Source: Massilia agri (GTDB lineage Bacteria; Pseudomonadota; Gammaproteobacteria; Burkholderiales; Burkholderiaceae_D). From it: DNA of 64,000 nt. The notes under the pieces were generated by a model. It worked only from the letters and a program-made list of their open reading frames with translations, searched no databases and was not told the DNA's origin. Position numbers and translations under genes: made by a program. Below, piece by piece: positions 51,684 to 59,416 of this stretch. The stretch lies in NCBI RefSeq assembly GCF_024753255.1, contig NZ_JANUHA010000010.1, positions 62,001-126,000 on the forward strand, read 5' to 3'. Within the stretch, counting starts at the first letter, position 1. Every line of letters begins with the position of its first letter.

Positions 51684-52197
51684 AATCTTCTGAAAATTTT
51701 TCTGAGGGTATGGCCTGTCTGGGGATGGGCCAACGATCCCTAGGAATGATATCAAGCCGGGGCGAGGGCTTTGCTTGACCGGCTAGGGCGGCTTTTGTCA
51801 AGAGAGCTACGCCATCCTAAAATATCAACGGGGCATTCTGAACCCTCAAAGGCTCAGGAAGGGCATCAGGAGGCTCTACAGGCGCTTTAACGGATGAGTT
51901 GAGGGAATCATGCCAACTCAATCCAGAGCCGCTCATATCGCCTCTAATCGCTGCTAGTCTTCCAGACGGGCCAGCAGGTTGGCTACCGTAGTCTAATGCC
52001 ATGTTCCACCAGCGATTGCCACGCTACGATCAGACTGGCTGCATAGTTCTTTGATAATTACTTGCATCCGAACTCGTAGTCAGGCGAATCCTTGTTCAGG
52101 CTGGGAATCACAGGAGCGGTAAGATTGGCTGAGAACTGAACAATACAGTGAGGCGTGTTGCATCGCGTTCAACTCCGCTAAGTGGTATCATAATTGA
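51684..52197. other. Non-coding region of the element between integrase and response regulator
   Basis: 514 bp with no convincing gene. It has a possible hairpin after the integrase (TCAAGC at 51752-51757, GCTTGA at 51773-51778) and the first 70-bp direct repeat (51846-51915). CCTCTAATCG follows at 51941. The regulator's promoter must lie at its right end. Confidence 0.5.
51846..51915. repeat. 70-bp direct repeat, copy 1
   Basis: Begins TCAAAGGCTCAGGAAGGGCA and ends GAGGGAATCATGCCA. It matches 52775-52844 at 65 of 70 positions by eye. Similarity resumes 26 bp further on at CCTCTAATC in both copies, so the true unit is at least about 100 bp. The two copies bracket the CheY-like gene. Confidence 0.85.
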
Positions 52198-52614
52198 ATG
52201 AAAAAGAAGCTACTTCTGGTTGAGGATTCAATACATGATGCTGGCTTCACCAAGCACGCGTTGCAGGCTTGCGGCTTGGAAAACGCGGTAGTGCACGCGG
52301 TTGATGGCGCAGAAGGTTTGCAAGTTCTTCTTGACGATCCGGCCATTGCCCTTGTTCTGCTTGACCTGAAGCTACCGAAGGTAGACGGTTTTGAATTCCT
52401 GAAGATCATCCGGCACGATCCCCGATTCGTGGCGTTGCCAGTTATCGTCGTAACAACCTCTTCAATTGTTGCTGATCGAACGCGGGCCGAACTATTAGGC
52501 GCAAACGGGTTTGTCACAAAGGCGTTTGACCTGAACGAGTTCAACGCATTAATCGCTGCCGCTGTAGGGCCATACGCAAGCATGCTAGCGAGTGATGCCG
52601 CGACCATAGGTTGA
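52198..52614 (+). CDS. Single-domain CheY-like response regulator (element cargo)
   Basis: 138 residues, receiver domain only: acidic pair at 9-10 (LLLVEDSIHDAG), phospho-acceptor Asp56 (LVLLDLKLPKVDG), Thr in VIVVTTSS and Lys108 (GFVTKAFD), so phosphorylation competent. Resembles Rcp1-type free receivers. No kinase gene is on the element, so it would depend on a host kinase or act as a phosphate sink. It is framed by 70-bp direct repeats. No clear ribosome site is visible before ATG 52198. Unusual cargo for so small an element. Confidence 0.88.
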   Translation: MKKKLLLVEDSIHDAGFTKHALQACGLENAVVHAVDGAEGLQVLLDDPAIALVLLDLKLPKVDGFEFLKIIRHDPRFVALPVIVVTTSSIVADRTRAELLGANGFVTKAFDLNEFNALIAAAVGPYASMLASDAATIG

Positions 52615-52774
52615 AGGTTTGCTCACTCTCAGTGATAGGGAGCGGCCAAGCGGGAGAGCGAAGCCGGGAGGGGCGAGGTGGCTATACCGTAGAGAACGGC
52701 TCAGAACGCCTCTAATCGCGTCACAGGGGCATATCTGCCTGAGATTCATTCAAGGCTGAATGCCCCTAGCATCA

Positions 52775-52844
52775 TCAAAGGCTCAGGAAGGGCATTGGAA
52801 AGCTCTACAGGCGCTTTAACGGATGAGTTGAGGGATTCATGCCA
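52775..52844. repeat. 70-bp direct repeat, copy 2
   Basis: Near copy of 51846-51915, same orientation, located between the regulator and the 3' end of the small recombinase gene. CCTCTAATC recurs at 52870-52878 with the same 26-bp offset as in copy 1, and an extra CCTCTAATCG stands at 52709-52718. GAATGCCCC (52758-52766) before this copy is the inverted form of GGGGCATTC (51830-51838) before copy 1. Confidence 0.85.
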
Positions 52845-52883
52845 TCCGAGGCGATGAGGTCGCTACGGGCCTCTAATCCCTTC

Positions 52884-53561
52884 CTATGCGGCCTTCGCAA
52901 GCAAGCGTGAAATGGTGGACTTGTGCCAGCTACCGCCATTGAACGTAGCAACGTTGCGTTCGTTCAGGTCTGTGGCAATCTGATCCAAGGTCATGTTCTG
53001 CGCCTTCAACTTCTGAATCTCAGGAATCATCTTTGCTGCAAAGTCTGCGGCCTTCATGGCGTTGGTGGCGTTCGCCTTAGCCCTTGCCGCTACGATGGCT
53101 TGCGGGTCTTTGTGCAAAACTGCACCGAGCAGTTCGCCGCGTGCCTTCTTCGCTGCTAATGCGTCCTTGGTGCGTTGGCCGATCATGCGGCGCTCCTGCT
53201 CGCCTAATGCTGCATAAATGTGAAGCGTGAAGGGGTCAACGTTAGGGCCGTACTGGGCAACGATGAACGGTACGCGTTGAGCCATGAGGCCGGAAATGAA
53301 TGCTACCTCTCGGGACAGTCGGCAAAGCTTCGACACGATCACTGGTGCTTTGAGTTTCCGAGCTTGAGCTAAGGCGGCTTTCAGTTGCGCACGGTCTTCA
53401 ATCCCAAGCTTTGCACTAGCCACTTCCGCGAATACACCGGCAACGGTGAAGCCTTCGGCCTCCGCAAACTTGTCCAGTGCTGCACGTTGCGCTTCCATGC
53501 CCAAGCCGCTCTTACCTTGCTCCTTAGTCGATGCTCTGATGTAGAAAACGGCTGGCTTCAT
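52884..53561 (-). CDS. Small serine recombinase (resolvase/invertase)
   Basis: 225 residues. Catalytic Ser ([12 protein letters not shown]), the regional [17 protein letters not shown] (normally KLDRLSR; here Cys replaces Asp), [20 protein letters not shown] forming the E helix, and a C-terminal HTH with [17 protein letters not shown] and HKSTISRLL. The start is taken as ATG 53561 with AGGA eight bases upstream (53570 is also possible). It overlaps the previous gene by 38 bp. Its neighbour, the repeat at 52775, makes it a candidate to act on the direct repeats. Confidence 0.9.
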   Translation of the reverse strand: MKPAVFYIRASTKEQGKSGLGMEAQRAALDKFAEAEGFTVAGVFAEVASAKLGIEDRAQLKAALAQARKLKAPVIVSKLCRLSREVAFISGLMAQRVPFIVAQYGPNVDPFTLHIYAALGEQERRMIGQRTKDALAAKKARGELLGAVLHKDPQAIVAARAKANATNAMKAADFAAKMIPEIQKLKAQNMTLDQIATDLNERNVATFNGGSWHKSTISRLLAKAA

Positions 53562-54633
53562 GGTAGTCATCCTGTTGAGTGCGTGTCGTTGCGATGATTA
53601 TACGACCGTTTAGTGGTCGCAACAAGGCCCGATCTCGACTGAATTTCGCTACTGTCCCCTGTCGGGAGCCGACCGGGAGGGAGGTAACTACCCTATCGAC
53701 CTTACTAGGCTTCTCCCTGCCAAGGTGAGCGTCAATCTCCGCGTATGTACGTTGGGCTGGCGCTGGATGCTGGGAGGCGTACTGGTGGAATCCGTACACT
53801 TCGTCTAGTTCGTACCTTACCTGAGCCGGGGTGCGTGGAATTCCTTTAGAAAGGAGGTAGAGCCGGAGGGCTTCGACATCGAGGCCAGCATCTACAGCTT
53901 CCTCATAGCGAGTTCCTACATATCGTTCTGCTGGGGTCAATTCATCTCCTTTGGTCTCTGTTATCGGGGCTACTATTTCCTCTGCTGCTGGAAGGGCAGC
54001 AGGAAGGAGGGGGTTCTTACGCTTACGAGTTGGACGGGAGGAGGGGAAGATTTGTCCGTCTGCTTCCTCTTCCGTAGGTTTGCTACGGGCCTTGTAGTTG
54101 TACGTGAGCCAAGTCAGGGCATCAGCCAAACGCTTACGGCCTAGCTCCGTCTCCCTGTTCCCCGGCCCTTGGTACGGTAGCGCCATGTACGTGTTGTTGC
54201 CGTGGATTCCTAGATCATCCTTCGGGCTAAAGATGGAGAAGTTGACTCCATGCTTTGCGCAGAGTTGGGCTACCTGTCCGTCATCGAACTGGTTAAACAG
54301 CTTCGCTACCTTGATACCGTAGGCATCAATGACCATGAATACGTGGAGGTGATCGACCTTCGTCCTATCGGCAGTTTCACGAGCAGCGAACCATTCACAG
54401 TTAATACCGGCTCTGTCTGCCATCTGCACCAGAGCTTTAAGCATCTTCATCTGCTGGCGATGAGATTTACCTTCGAAGCATAGGTGGTACAGACGAGGTT
54501 CTTTAGCAGTTTGGAGGAATTGGAGGATCGTAAGGACAGCGTTACGGTATGCTCTTTTCCCTTTCTTATGCCATCCATTGTTACCGTTACGATTGACGAT
54601 GATGGAGGGATATTCGATTGATGCCTTAGGCAT
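53524..54633 (-). CDS. Possible HUH-type replication initiator (inovirus Gp2-like)
   Basis: 369 residues. Two features suggest an HUH endonuclease: a HLH motif (His95, His97 in [13 protein letters not shown]) and a following aromatic motif [13 protein letters not shown] (Tyr178, Tyr180, Lys181). The earlier [18 protein letters not shown] region also resembles inovirus Gp2-type proteins. The C-terminal half (about 190-369) is unrecognised. If correct, it would nick a rolling-circle origin, perhaps in the AT-rich gap just upstream. ATG 54633 has AAAGGA seven bases before it. Family call is tentative; gene call is firm. Confidence 0.6.
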   Translation of the reverse strand: MPKASIEYPSIIVNRNGNNGWHKKGKRAYRNAVLTILQFLQTAKEPRLYHLCFEGKSHRQQMKMLKALVQMADRAGINCEWFAARETADRTKVDHLHVFMVIDAYGIKVAKLFNQFDDGQVAQLCAKHGVNFSIFSPKDDLGIHGNNTYMALPYQGPGNRETELGRKRLADALTWLTYNYKARSKPTEEEADGQIFPSSRPTRKRKNPLLPAALPAAEEIVAPITETKGDELTPAERYVGTRYEEAVDAGLDVEALRLYLLSKGIPRTPAQVRYELDEVYGFHQYASQHPAPAQRTYAEIDAHLGREKPSKVDRVVTSLPVGSRQGTVAKFSRDRALLRPLNGRIIIATTRTQQDDYHEASRFLHQSID

Positions 54634-54652
54634 GGATGATTCCTTTTGTTAG

Positions 54653-54776
54653 ATAGACTTATGTCTATGGATAGTTCTGTCAATAGCTTATATACTCCTT
54701 AAAGATATAGACTATTGTAACGGTGATCGCTTTCCTCTTTAAAATCAGTAGGTTAAAGCGATTTCTCTATAAATCG
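54653..54776. promoter_or_regulatory. AT-rich region with inverted repeats: candidate promoter, operator or origin
   Basis: ATAGACTTATGTCTAT (54653-54668) is an inverted repeat; ATAGAC recurs at 54707-54712. ATCGCTTT (54726-54733) and AAAGCGAT (54755-54762) form a second inverted repeat, and CGATTT/AAATCG (54759-54776) a third. The density of hairpins upstream of a possible Rep gene suits a replication origin, but it may simply be a promoter with an operator. Confidence 0.5.
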
Positions 54777-54801
54777 TAATAGAGTTTTGAGGCTAAAACG
54801 T

Positions 54802-55008
54802 TCAGAGCGCCTTGGCTGAAATCGTCGCGTTGTCGATCAATCGACCGATGATCGTTGAAACTCTGGCGTTATTCAGCGCTGCGAGAGCACGCAAGTTTTT
54901 CCACTGGCTAGCCGTGAGGTATACAAGCTGGGATTCCATTACGGTTCCAGAATCAAAGGTGCAACGGAGGCGGCGAGTGCCGGGAACGGGTTCTTTCTTG
55001 ACAATCAT
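54802..55008 (-). CDS. Small ribbon-helix-helix-like protein
   Basis: 68 residues. SQLVYLTASQWKNLRALAAL followed by NNARVSTIIGRLIDNA is the beta-helix-helix pattern of RHH DNA-binding proteins. It probably regulates the element, possibly through the inverted repeats just downstream of it. Weak ribosome site. Small but with good pattern. Confidence 0.6.
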   Translation of the reverse strand: MIVKKEPVPGTRRLRCTFDSGTVMESQLVYLTASQWKNLRALAALNNARVSTIIGRLIDNATISAKAL

Positions 55009-55153
55009 ATTGTTCTTTCGATATTGGTTTAGGAGCGGCAGACGTACAAATAGCTATGGCCCTCACTGGGGCTACGTCTGCGGTTCAGGTTGTTGTACTA
55101 CAGGGGCCAGAGGTGGCCTTGATGCGCTTCCCAGCCGGGAAGGCGGGAGGGAC

Positions 55154-55603
55154 TTACTGCGACAGTGCGGCGATGGCTGCGGCTGCTTCTGCTTCGATCT
55201 GAGCGATCTTACGGGCGTTCTCTGCCTTCAATGCTGCAATCTGTTTCGCTGCTGCGGCTTGTTTTTCTTCCTCGACAATACGACGAGCTTCTTCCTTGAT
55301 AGCCTTTTGGCGGTCGGCTTCTTCCTGTTCTGCACCGATTCGCACCGTTTCTTTTGCACGCTCGACAAGGTATTCAACAGGCGTACCAAGGTGCATGTCA
55401 AAGAATGCCATACCGTTTGGGAACACTTGGATTGGCGAGTCGCTAAAAATGTAACCTTGACGGGCCAGATAAGCAGCTTGATTAAAAGCCTCGTGGCAAA
55501 TTGCACCGATTCGCACAGAGAAAGGCTTGCGCATTACTGGTGCATCCGGAGTAGTCGCTACTGGTCCGTCTGTCCGTTGTGTTTCTTTTGTAGCTCTTGT
55601 CAT
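55154..55603 (-). CDS. Unknown protein with C-terminal coiled coil
   Basis: 149 residues. An N-terminal globular part (FSVRIGAICHEAFNQAAYLA, SDSPIQVFPNGMAFFDMHLG) and a long Glu/Ala/Lys-rich coiled coil from about 88 to the end. No membrane segment. ATG 55603 preceded by AAGGAAAC. Not recognised; it lies directly after the small HTH-like gene (3-bp gap), so they share a transcript. Confidence 0.65.
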   Translation of the reverse strand: MTRATKETQRTDGPVATTPDAPVMRKPFSVRIGAICHEAFNQAAYLARQGYIFSDSPIQVFPNGMAFFDMHLGTPVEYLVERAKETVRIGAEQEEADRQKAIKEEARRIVEEEKQAAAAKQIAALKAENARKIAQIEAEAAAAIAALSQ

Positions 55604-55606
55604 ATT

Positions 55607-55831
55607 TTAGTTTCCTTTGTTGATGTCATTTGTTTTCAGATAGGCGCTTAGCCGATGCCTGTTCCATTCCATACCAGCGGGAGTAGTGAAATGTTGAGAG
55701 TTCAACGCGTCTGCAATAGTTCGCAGCGTACTGTACTCACGTAGAACGCGACAGATGGAATTCACCTGCTCATAGTATTCCGGCGATTTAAGTCGTCCGC
55801 CGAATTGTGGACGAGCGTTTTCGACACGCAT
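55607..55831 (-). CDS. Small HTH-like protein resembling a recombinase DNA-binding segment
   Basis: 74 residues from ATG 55831, chosen because GGAGG lies eight bases upstream; the ATG at 55846 overlaps that site. It contains TLRTIADALNSQHFTTPAGM and EWNRHRLSAYLK, a pattern seen in the DNA-binding part of serine recombinases, but no catalytic domain. It could be a regulator or a directionality factor for the integrase; both are guesses. Confidence 0.6.
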   Translation of the reverse strand: MRVENARPQFGGRLKSPEYYEQVNSICRVLREYSTLRTIADALNSQHFTTPAGMEWNRHRLSAYLKTNDINKGN

Positions 55832-56203
55832 AGGTAATCCCTCCATAGGAACTGGATAAATTTACATTGTGTGGGAATTGATATTGCGTGGAGACAGAAT
55901 GCTTCGGTTACAGCTCTCCACAGACCTCTACTTTACCATACAATCCTAAAATTACAACTTGACAAATCATGGATTGACATTTAAATCAAGGGGTAACGCG
56001 GAACTATTTTGTAACAGAATGTAACTTTGCGATGACTGCAAAAGCGGCAGGTATCTACCAGTGGAGGAATGCCGGAACTCATGAGGTTTCGCACGCTTTT
56101 TCTGCTTGCGAAAGAAGAAGGAGCGTGTGTTCGTGGTAAGCAAAAGTAGGTAGAACGGGGATAATTTTTCGTGCAGGAAACGTCTGTAGGCTGCTGTAGC
56201 TAG
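55832..56203. other. AT-rich gap in the element
   Basis: 372 bp without a convincing gene. A hairpin TTTCGCA (56087-56093) and TGCGAAA (56107-56113) with a 13-base loop is present; the leftmost part is AT-rich and likely contains the promoter for the 55831 gene group. Confidence 0.45.
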
Positions 56204-56407
56204 CTATAGAGAAGTAGTCGCAGAGCTAGGAGATTCGCACCGTTGAGGAGGGATGAGACCCAACACTTCCCAGATCACGTGCGCGTCGAATCCATACTCT
56301 TCAAGGAATCGCATCGCGTACAAAATCCCATGCGTACGCCTGAGCTGTATAGCTGCACCAAGCAGTCTAGCGTTACGAAACTCGTCCGAGGTTGGAAGGG
56401 TAGTCAT
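56204..56407 (-). CDS. Short hypothetical protein near attR
   Basis: 67 residues: SDEFRNARLLGAAIQLRRTH, then ILYAMRFLEEYGFDAHVIWE. Helical, no motif. No ribosome site is visible before ATG 56407. The amino-acid pattern is protein-like, so I keep it at modest confidence. Confidence 0.45.
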   Translation of the reverse strand: MTTLPTSDEFRNARLLGAAIQLRRTHGILYAMRFLEEYGFDAHVIWEVLGLIPPQRCESPSSATTSL

Positions 56408-56600
56408 AGTTTGATTGTGACTATGTGTTTCTCAATCTACCTTGATCTAGGTCAAATCGTCAACATCAATAAGCGTTCTTCACAGCACTCTATTACGATG
56501 GATTGTTCTTGCTGCGCTTGTGGATGCGTTCTATCCGACGCATATAGACAGGCTCTACAGGAAAGTACTATCGTTGTGTAGGTAACTTCAAATTTGGGGG

Positions 56601-56605
56601 AACCA
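56601..56605. repeat. attR core (AACCA)
   Basis: Right copy of the 5-bp core. AGGTAACT (56580-56587) lies 13 bp inside the element, inverted to AGTTACCT at the left end. With one copy of the core removed, codons AAC CAC CAC restore the Asn-His-His of the TMEM175 gene. Confidence 0.85.
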
Positions 56606-56966
56606 CCACGCGCTGCTGGACCGGGTGGCCAAGGTGGACGGCGCCGCCCTGTGGGCCAACCTGCACCTGCTGTTCTGGATGTCCCTGATTCCCTGGGTGA
56701 CGGCATGGGCCGGCGAGCATCCGATGGCACCGGCGCCGGTTGCGATGTATGGCGTCGTGCTGCTGCTTTGCTCGATCTCCTTCATGCTGCTGTCCTGGCG
56801 CCTGGAAGGCGAGGGCGCCGGCCGCGCGATGGCCTGGGGCAGCCGCAAGAACCGCCTGTCGATCGTGCTGTACGCGCTGGCGATTGGCGTCTCGCTGTTC
56901 TATCCGCCGCTCGGCTCCGCGATCCACGTGGCGCTGGCTTTCGTGTGGCTGGTGCCGGCGCGCTGA
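56601..56966 (+). pseudogene. 3' part of the TMEM175-family gene
   Basis: About 121 residues in frame with the 5' part once the element is removed: NHHALLDRVAKVDGAALWAN, then LHLLFWMSLIPWVTAWAGEH, and helices to LVPAR. It has no start of its own (the first Met is MAKVDG-like at 56625, without a ribosome site). It carries the second half of the channel, so neither part is likely to work alone. Confidence 0.92.
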
Positions 56967-57041
56967 CCGGGCTTCAAACGGACGTGCTCGGCTAGATTAG
57001 CGTTCATGTAATACTGCGGCTTTCGACACGAGGAGGCCGGC

Positions 57042-57797
57042 ATGGAACTGCTGATGGACCCGAACGTCTGGATCGCTTTCGCGATGCTGAGCGCACTGGA
57101 AATCGTGCTCGGCGTCGACAACATCATCTTCATTTCCATCCTGGTCGGCCGCCTGCCGCCGGAGATGCGCGACAAGGCGCGCCGCATGGGACTGGGCTTC
57201 GCGATGGTGTCGCGCCTTCTGCTGCTGTTTTCGCTCAGCTGGGTGATGGGCCTGACGGCCGACCTGTTCCACGTGGTGGGGCAGGGCATCAGCGGGCGCG
57301 ACCTGGTGCTGCTGTTCGGCGGCCTGTTCCTGCTCTACAAGGCCTCGCACGAGATCTTCGTGGAGGTCGAAGCCAAGGACCAGGCAGGGCCACAGGACAT
57401 CACGGGCAAGGACGCCGCCAATGCCGCCAGCAAGAAGCTATTCTGGAGCATCATCGGCCAGATCGCGGTGATCGACATCGTGTTCTCGCTCGATTCCGTC
57501 ATCACGGCGGTCGGCATGGTCGACCACATCAGCGTGATGGTGGCCGCGGTGATCTTCTCGGTGCTGGTGATGCTCATTGCCGCCAAGCCGATCGGCGACT
57601 TCGTCGACCGCCACCCGTCCGTAAAGGTGCTGGCGCTGGCCTTCCTCGTCATGGTCGGCATGGCGCTCACGGCGGAGGCCTTCGAGGCCCACGTACCGAA
57701 GGGCTACATCTATGCCGCGATGGCCTTCTCGCTGGTAGTCGAAGCGCTCAACATCCGCGCGCGCAACAAGCGCAAGGCGCTGCTGCCGCGTATCTAG
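57042..57797 (+). CDS. TerC-family membrane protein
   Basis: 251 residues, seven or eight helices. TerC signatures are ALEIVLGVDNIIFISILVGR with the conserved Asp, GGLFLLYKASHEIFVEVE, and IDIVFSLDSVITAVGMVDHI with a second Asp. The family transports or binds metal ions (manganese export or tellurite-resistance accessory); the specific role is not shown. It has its own start at 57042 and ends four bases into the convergent PEP-CTERM gene. Confidence 0.93.
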   Translation: MELLMDPNVWIAFAMLSALEIVLGVDNIIFISILVGRLPPEMRDKARRMGLGFAMVSRLLLLFSLSWVMGLTADLFHVVGQGISGRDLVLLFGGLFLLYKASHEIFVEVEAKDQAGPQDITGKDAANAASKKLFWSIIGQIAVIDIVFSLDSVITAVGMVDHISVMVAAVIFSVLVMLIAAKPIGDFVDRHPSVKVLALAFLVMVGMALTAEAFEAHVPKGYIYAAMAFSLVVEALNIRARNKRKALLPRI

Positions 57798-58465
57798 GCC
57801 GGCCGCCTTGGGCGCCGTAGCCGGGCTGCGGCGCACAGCATGGCCAGGCCGGCGCACAGCCCGACCAGCATGGACGGCTCCGGCACGGCGCTGACGATCG
57901 CGACCTCGAACCGATCGGCAGTGCCGCTCAGCTGCCCGACGACGTCCCCGTATTCGTAGACGCGCAGCTCGACCAGCGCCCTTTGCGGATCGAAGACCAC
58001 GAAGTCCTGCGCGCTGAAGTCGAAGGCGCCGGGATAGCTGCCGGCAGGCACAGCGAAAGACAGCATCCCCTCGATCCCGAACACGCTGACATTCATGGGC
58101 CAGCTCATCGAATGGCGGTAGACGTCTTCATCCCCCAGGCTGGACGCGATGGAGACCCAGCCCATGGCGTCGGCAATGGAGAAGGTATGGCGGATGCCGC
58201 GAAACAGCAGGGTGACTTCCGTCGCGCCCCAGCTGTTGAGGTCGGCCCCTCCCGCGCTGGAGGCGATGTCGGTGGCGGGCAGGGTGGACGTGAAGCTCAG
58301 CTCATACTCGTCCGATCCGGGCGGCAACTGCAGCGCGCGTTCGACCTGTCCGGTCGGGGTCATGGTGCCGCTGCTGCGCGTGGTCACGGTCACGGTATTC
58401 GCCGCGCCGGCGTGCAGGGGAAGGAGGAGCAGGGCAAACAGCAGGGTCAGGATGCGGCGTTGCAT
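57794..58465 (-). CDS. PEP-CTERM sorted exported protein
   Basis: 223 residues. Signal peptide ending LHAGA, a beta-rich mature region, and a C-terminal sorting signal VPEPSMLVGLCAGLAMLCAA with a basic end RLRRPRRPA. Such proteins are processed by an exosortase (EpsH/XrtA) encoded elsewhere and are linked to exopolysaccharide. It looks like a paralogue of the divergent gene at 58643: both mature parts start with VTVTT/VVTT and S/T-rich strands. Confidence 0.88.
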   Translation of the reverse strand: MQRRILTLLFALLLLPLHAGAANTVTVTTRSSGTMTPTGQVERALQLPPGSDEYELSFTSTLPATDIASSAGGADLNSWGATEVTLLFRGIRHTFSIADAMGWVSIASSLGDEDVYRHSMSWPMNVSVFGIEGMLSFAVPAGSYPGAFDFSAQDFVVFDPQRALVELRVYEYGDVVGQLSGTADRFEVAIVSAVPEPSMLVGLCAGLAMLCAAARLRRPRRPA

Positions 58466-58642
58466 GGCGCACCTCGCGCGGGAAGGGATGCGGCCAGTAT
58501 AGCGAGGCGGCCGGGACGGGCGCAGCCCCTGTCTGCCGTGCGCAACGCGGCAGTAGCGGACTGAAGCAATCGTGCGAGCCCGGCGCCAGGGAGCCGGTAG
58601 CATCGGTCGCTTCACGCTGGACCAACCATGGAGGAAAGCCCG

Positions 58643-59332
58643 ATGCTTGCACACACCAAACGCGCCTGCCTGCTGCTGCTTTCGATGCCCGCTCTTGCGC
58701 TGGCGAACCCGATCGTCGTCACGACGCACTCCACCGGCATGACGTCGATGGTGAACGCGGACTTGAAGGAGGTGCCGTACGACATCACCATCACGTCCAC
58801 TTTCGATTCGACGAAGGTACGCGAGTTCGAGGTGCCTGGCGCGGGCGCGATCGACTATCGCCTGATGAGTACCGAGCAGATCCCGTATGTCGTCGAACTC
58901 ACGATAGGCGGAGAAAAATTCCGTTACGAAGGCATGGGTAGTGGTTCCCTCTTTCACGTTGTCCCGGACACGGCCGGCATGCTGGAGAGCTACGAGCATG
59001 AACTGCGCATCGATTATCCGGGCGGAGCGTACGCGCGTTACTCGGTGACCGGACGGGGGGCTGCGGGGAGCTTCGGCGCGGGCGGCCTGCTTGCCACGCG
59101 CAATATCGAAGGCAGCGCCGGGTTCACGAGTAGTTTCGACAAGTCGACAGGCGGCGGGGGCGGCGGCATCAACTATACATTCGGCGACGGCGGCCCGTCC
59201 ACGTTCTCCCTGCAAGTGAGCCCGGTTCCCGAGCCCGCGTCCTACGCCCTGCTGATCGGAGGCATGCTGGTGCTCGGCCTGCGGCGAAAGGCACTCGGCA
59301 CGCACACCTTCGGTGTCAGGTCTGACAATTAG
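58643..59332 (+). CDS. PEP-CTERM sorted exported protein with repeat-derived tail
   Basis: 229 residues. Signal peptide (ACLLLLSMPALALA), beta-rich body with a GGGGGGINYTFGDGG loop, and VPEPASYALLIGGMLVLGLR followed by RKA. After this sorting signal an extra GTHTFGVRSDN is present; its last six residues come from the left arm of the palindromic repeat at 59312. ATG 58643 has GGAGG seven to nine bases upstream (the ATG at 58628 lacks one). Divergent from its paralogue. Confidence 0.85.
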   Translation: MLAHTKRACLLLLSMPALALANPIVVTTHSTGMTSMVNADLKEVPYDITITSTFDSTKVREFEVPGAGAIDYRLMSTEQIPYVVELTIGGEKFRYEGMGSGSLFHVVPDTAGMLESYEHELRIDYPGGAYARYSVTGRGAAGSFGAGGLLATRNIEGSAGFTSSFDKSTGGGGGGINYTFGDGGPSTFSLQVSPVPEPASYALLIGGMLVLGLRRKALGTHTFGVRSDN

Positions 59333-59398
59333 ACACGAGCTCTGCTGTTGCGGCCATGCATCCAGTTGAGCTTGTGTCCGAATGTCAGACCTGACACC
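59312..59398. repeat. Long inverted repeat, TGTCAGGTCTGACA family, copy B
   Basis: Arms 59312-59342 and 59368-59398, about 31 bp, near-perfect inverted repeats (GGTGTCAGGTCTGACA followed by GACACGAGCTC on the left). It lies between convergent genes, and the stop TAG of the PEP-CTERM gene is inside it. Same design as 9022-9106. Confidence 0.8.
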
Positions 59399-59416
59399 CA
59401 GGGGTGGGATTGTCGG

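Noticed and set aside
52884..53561. Toxin-antitoxin or transposase reading of the small recombinase
   Set aside because: The catalytic Ser, E helix and C-terminal HTH fit a serine resolvase; there is no DDE motif or partner antitoxin.
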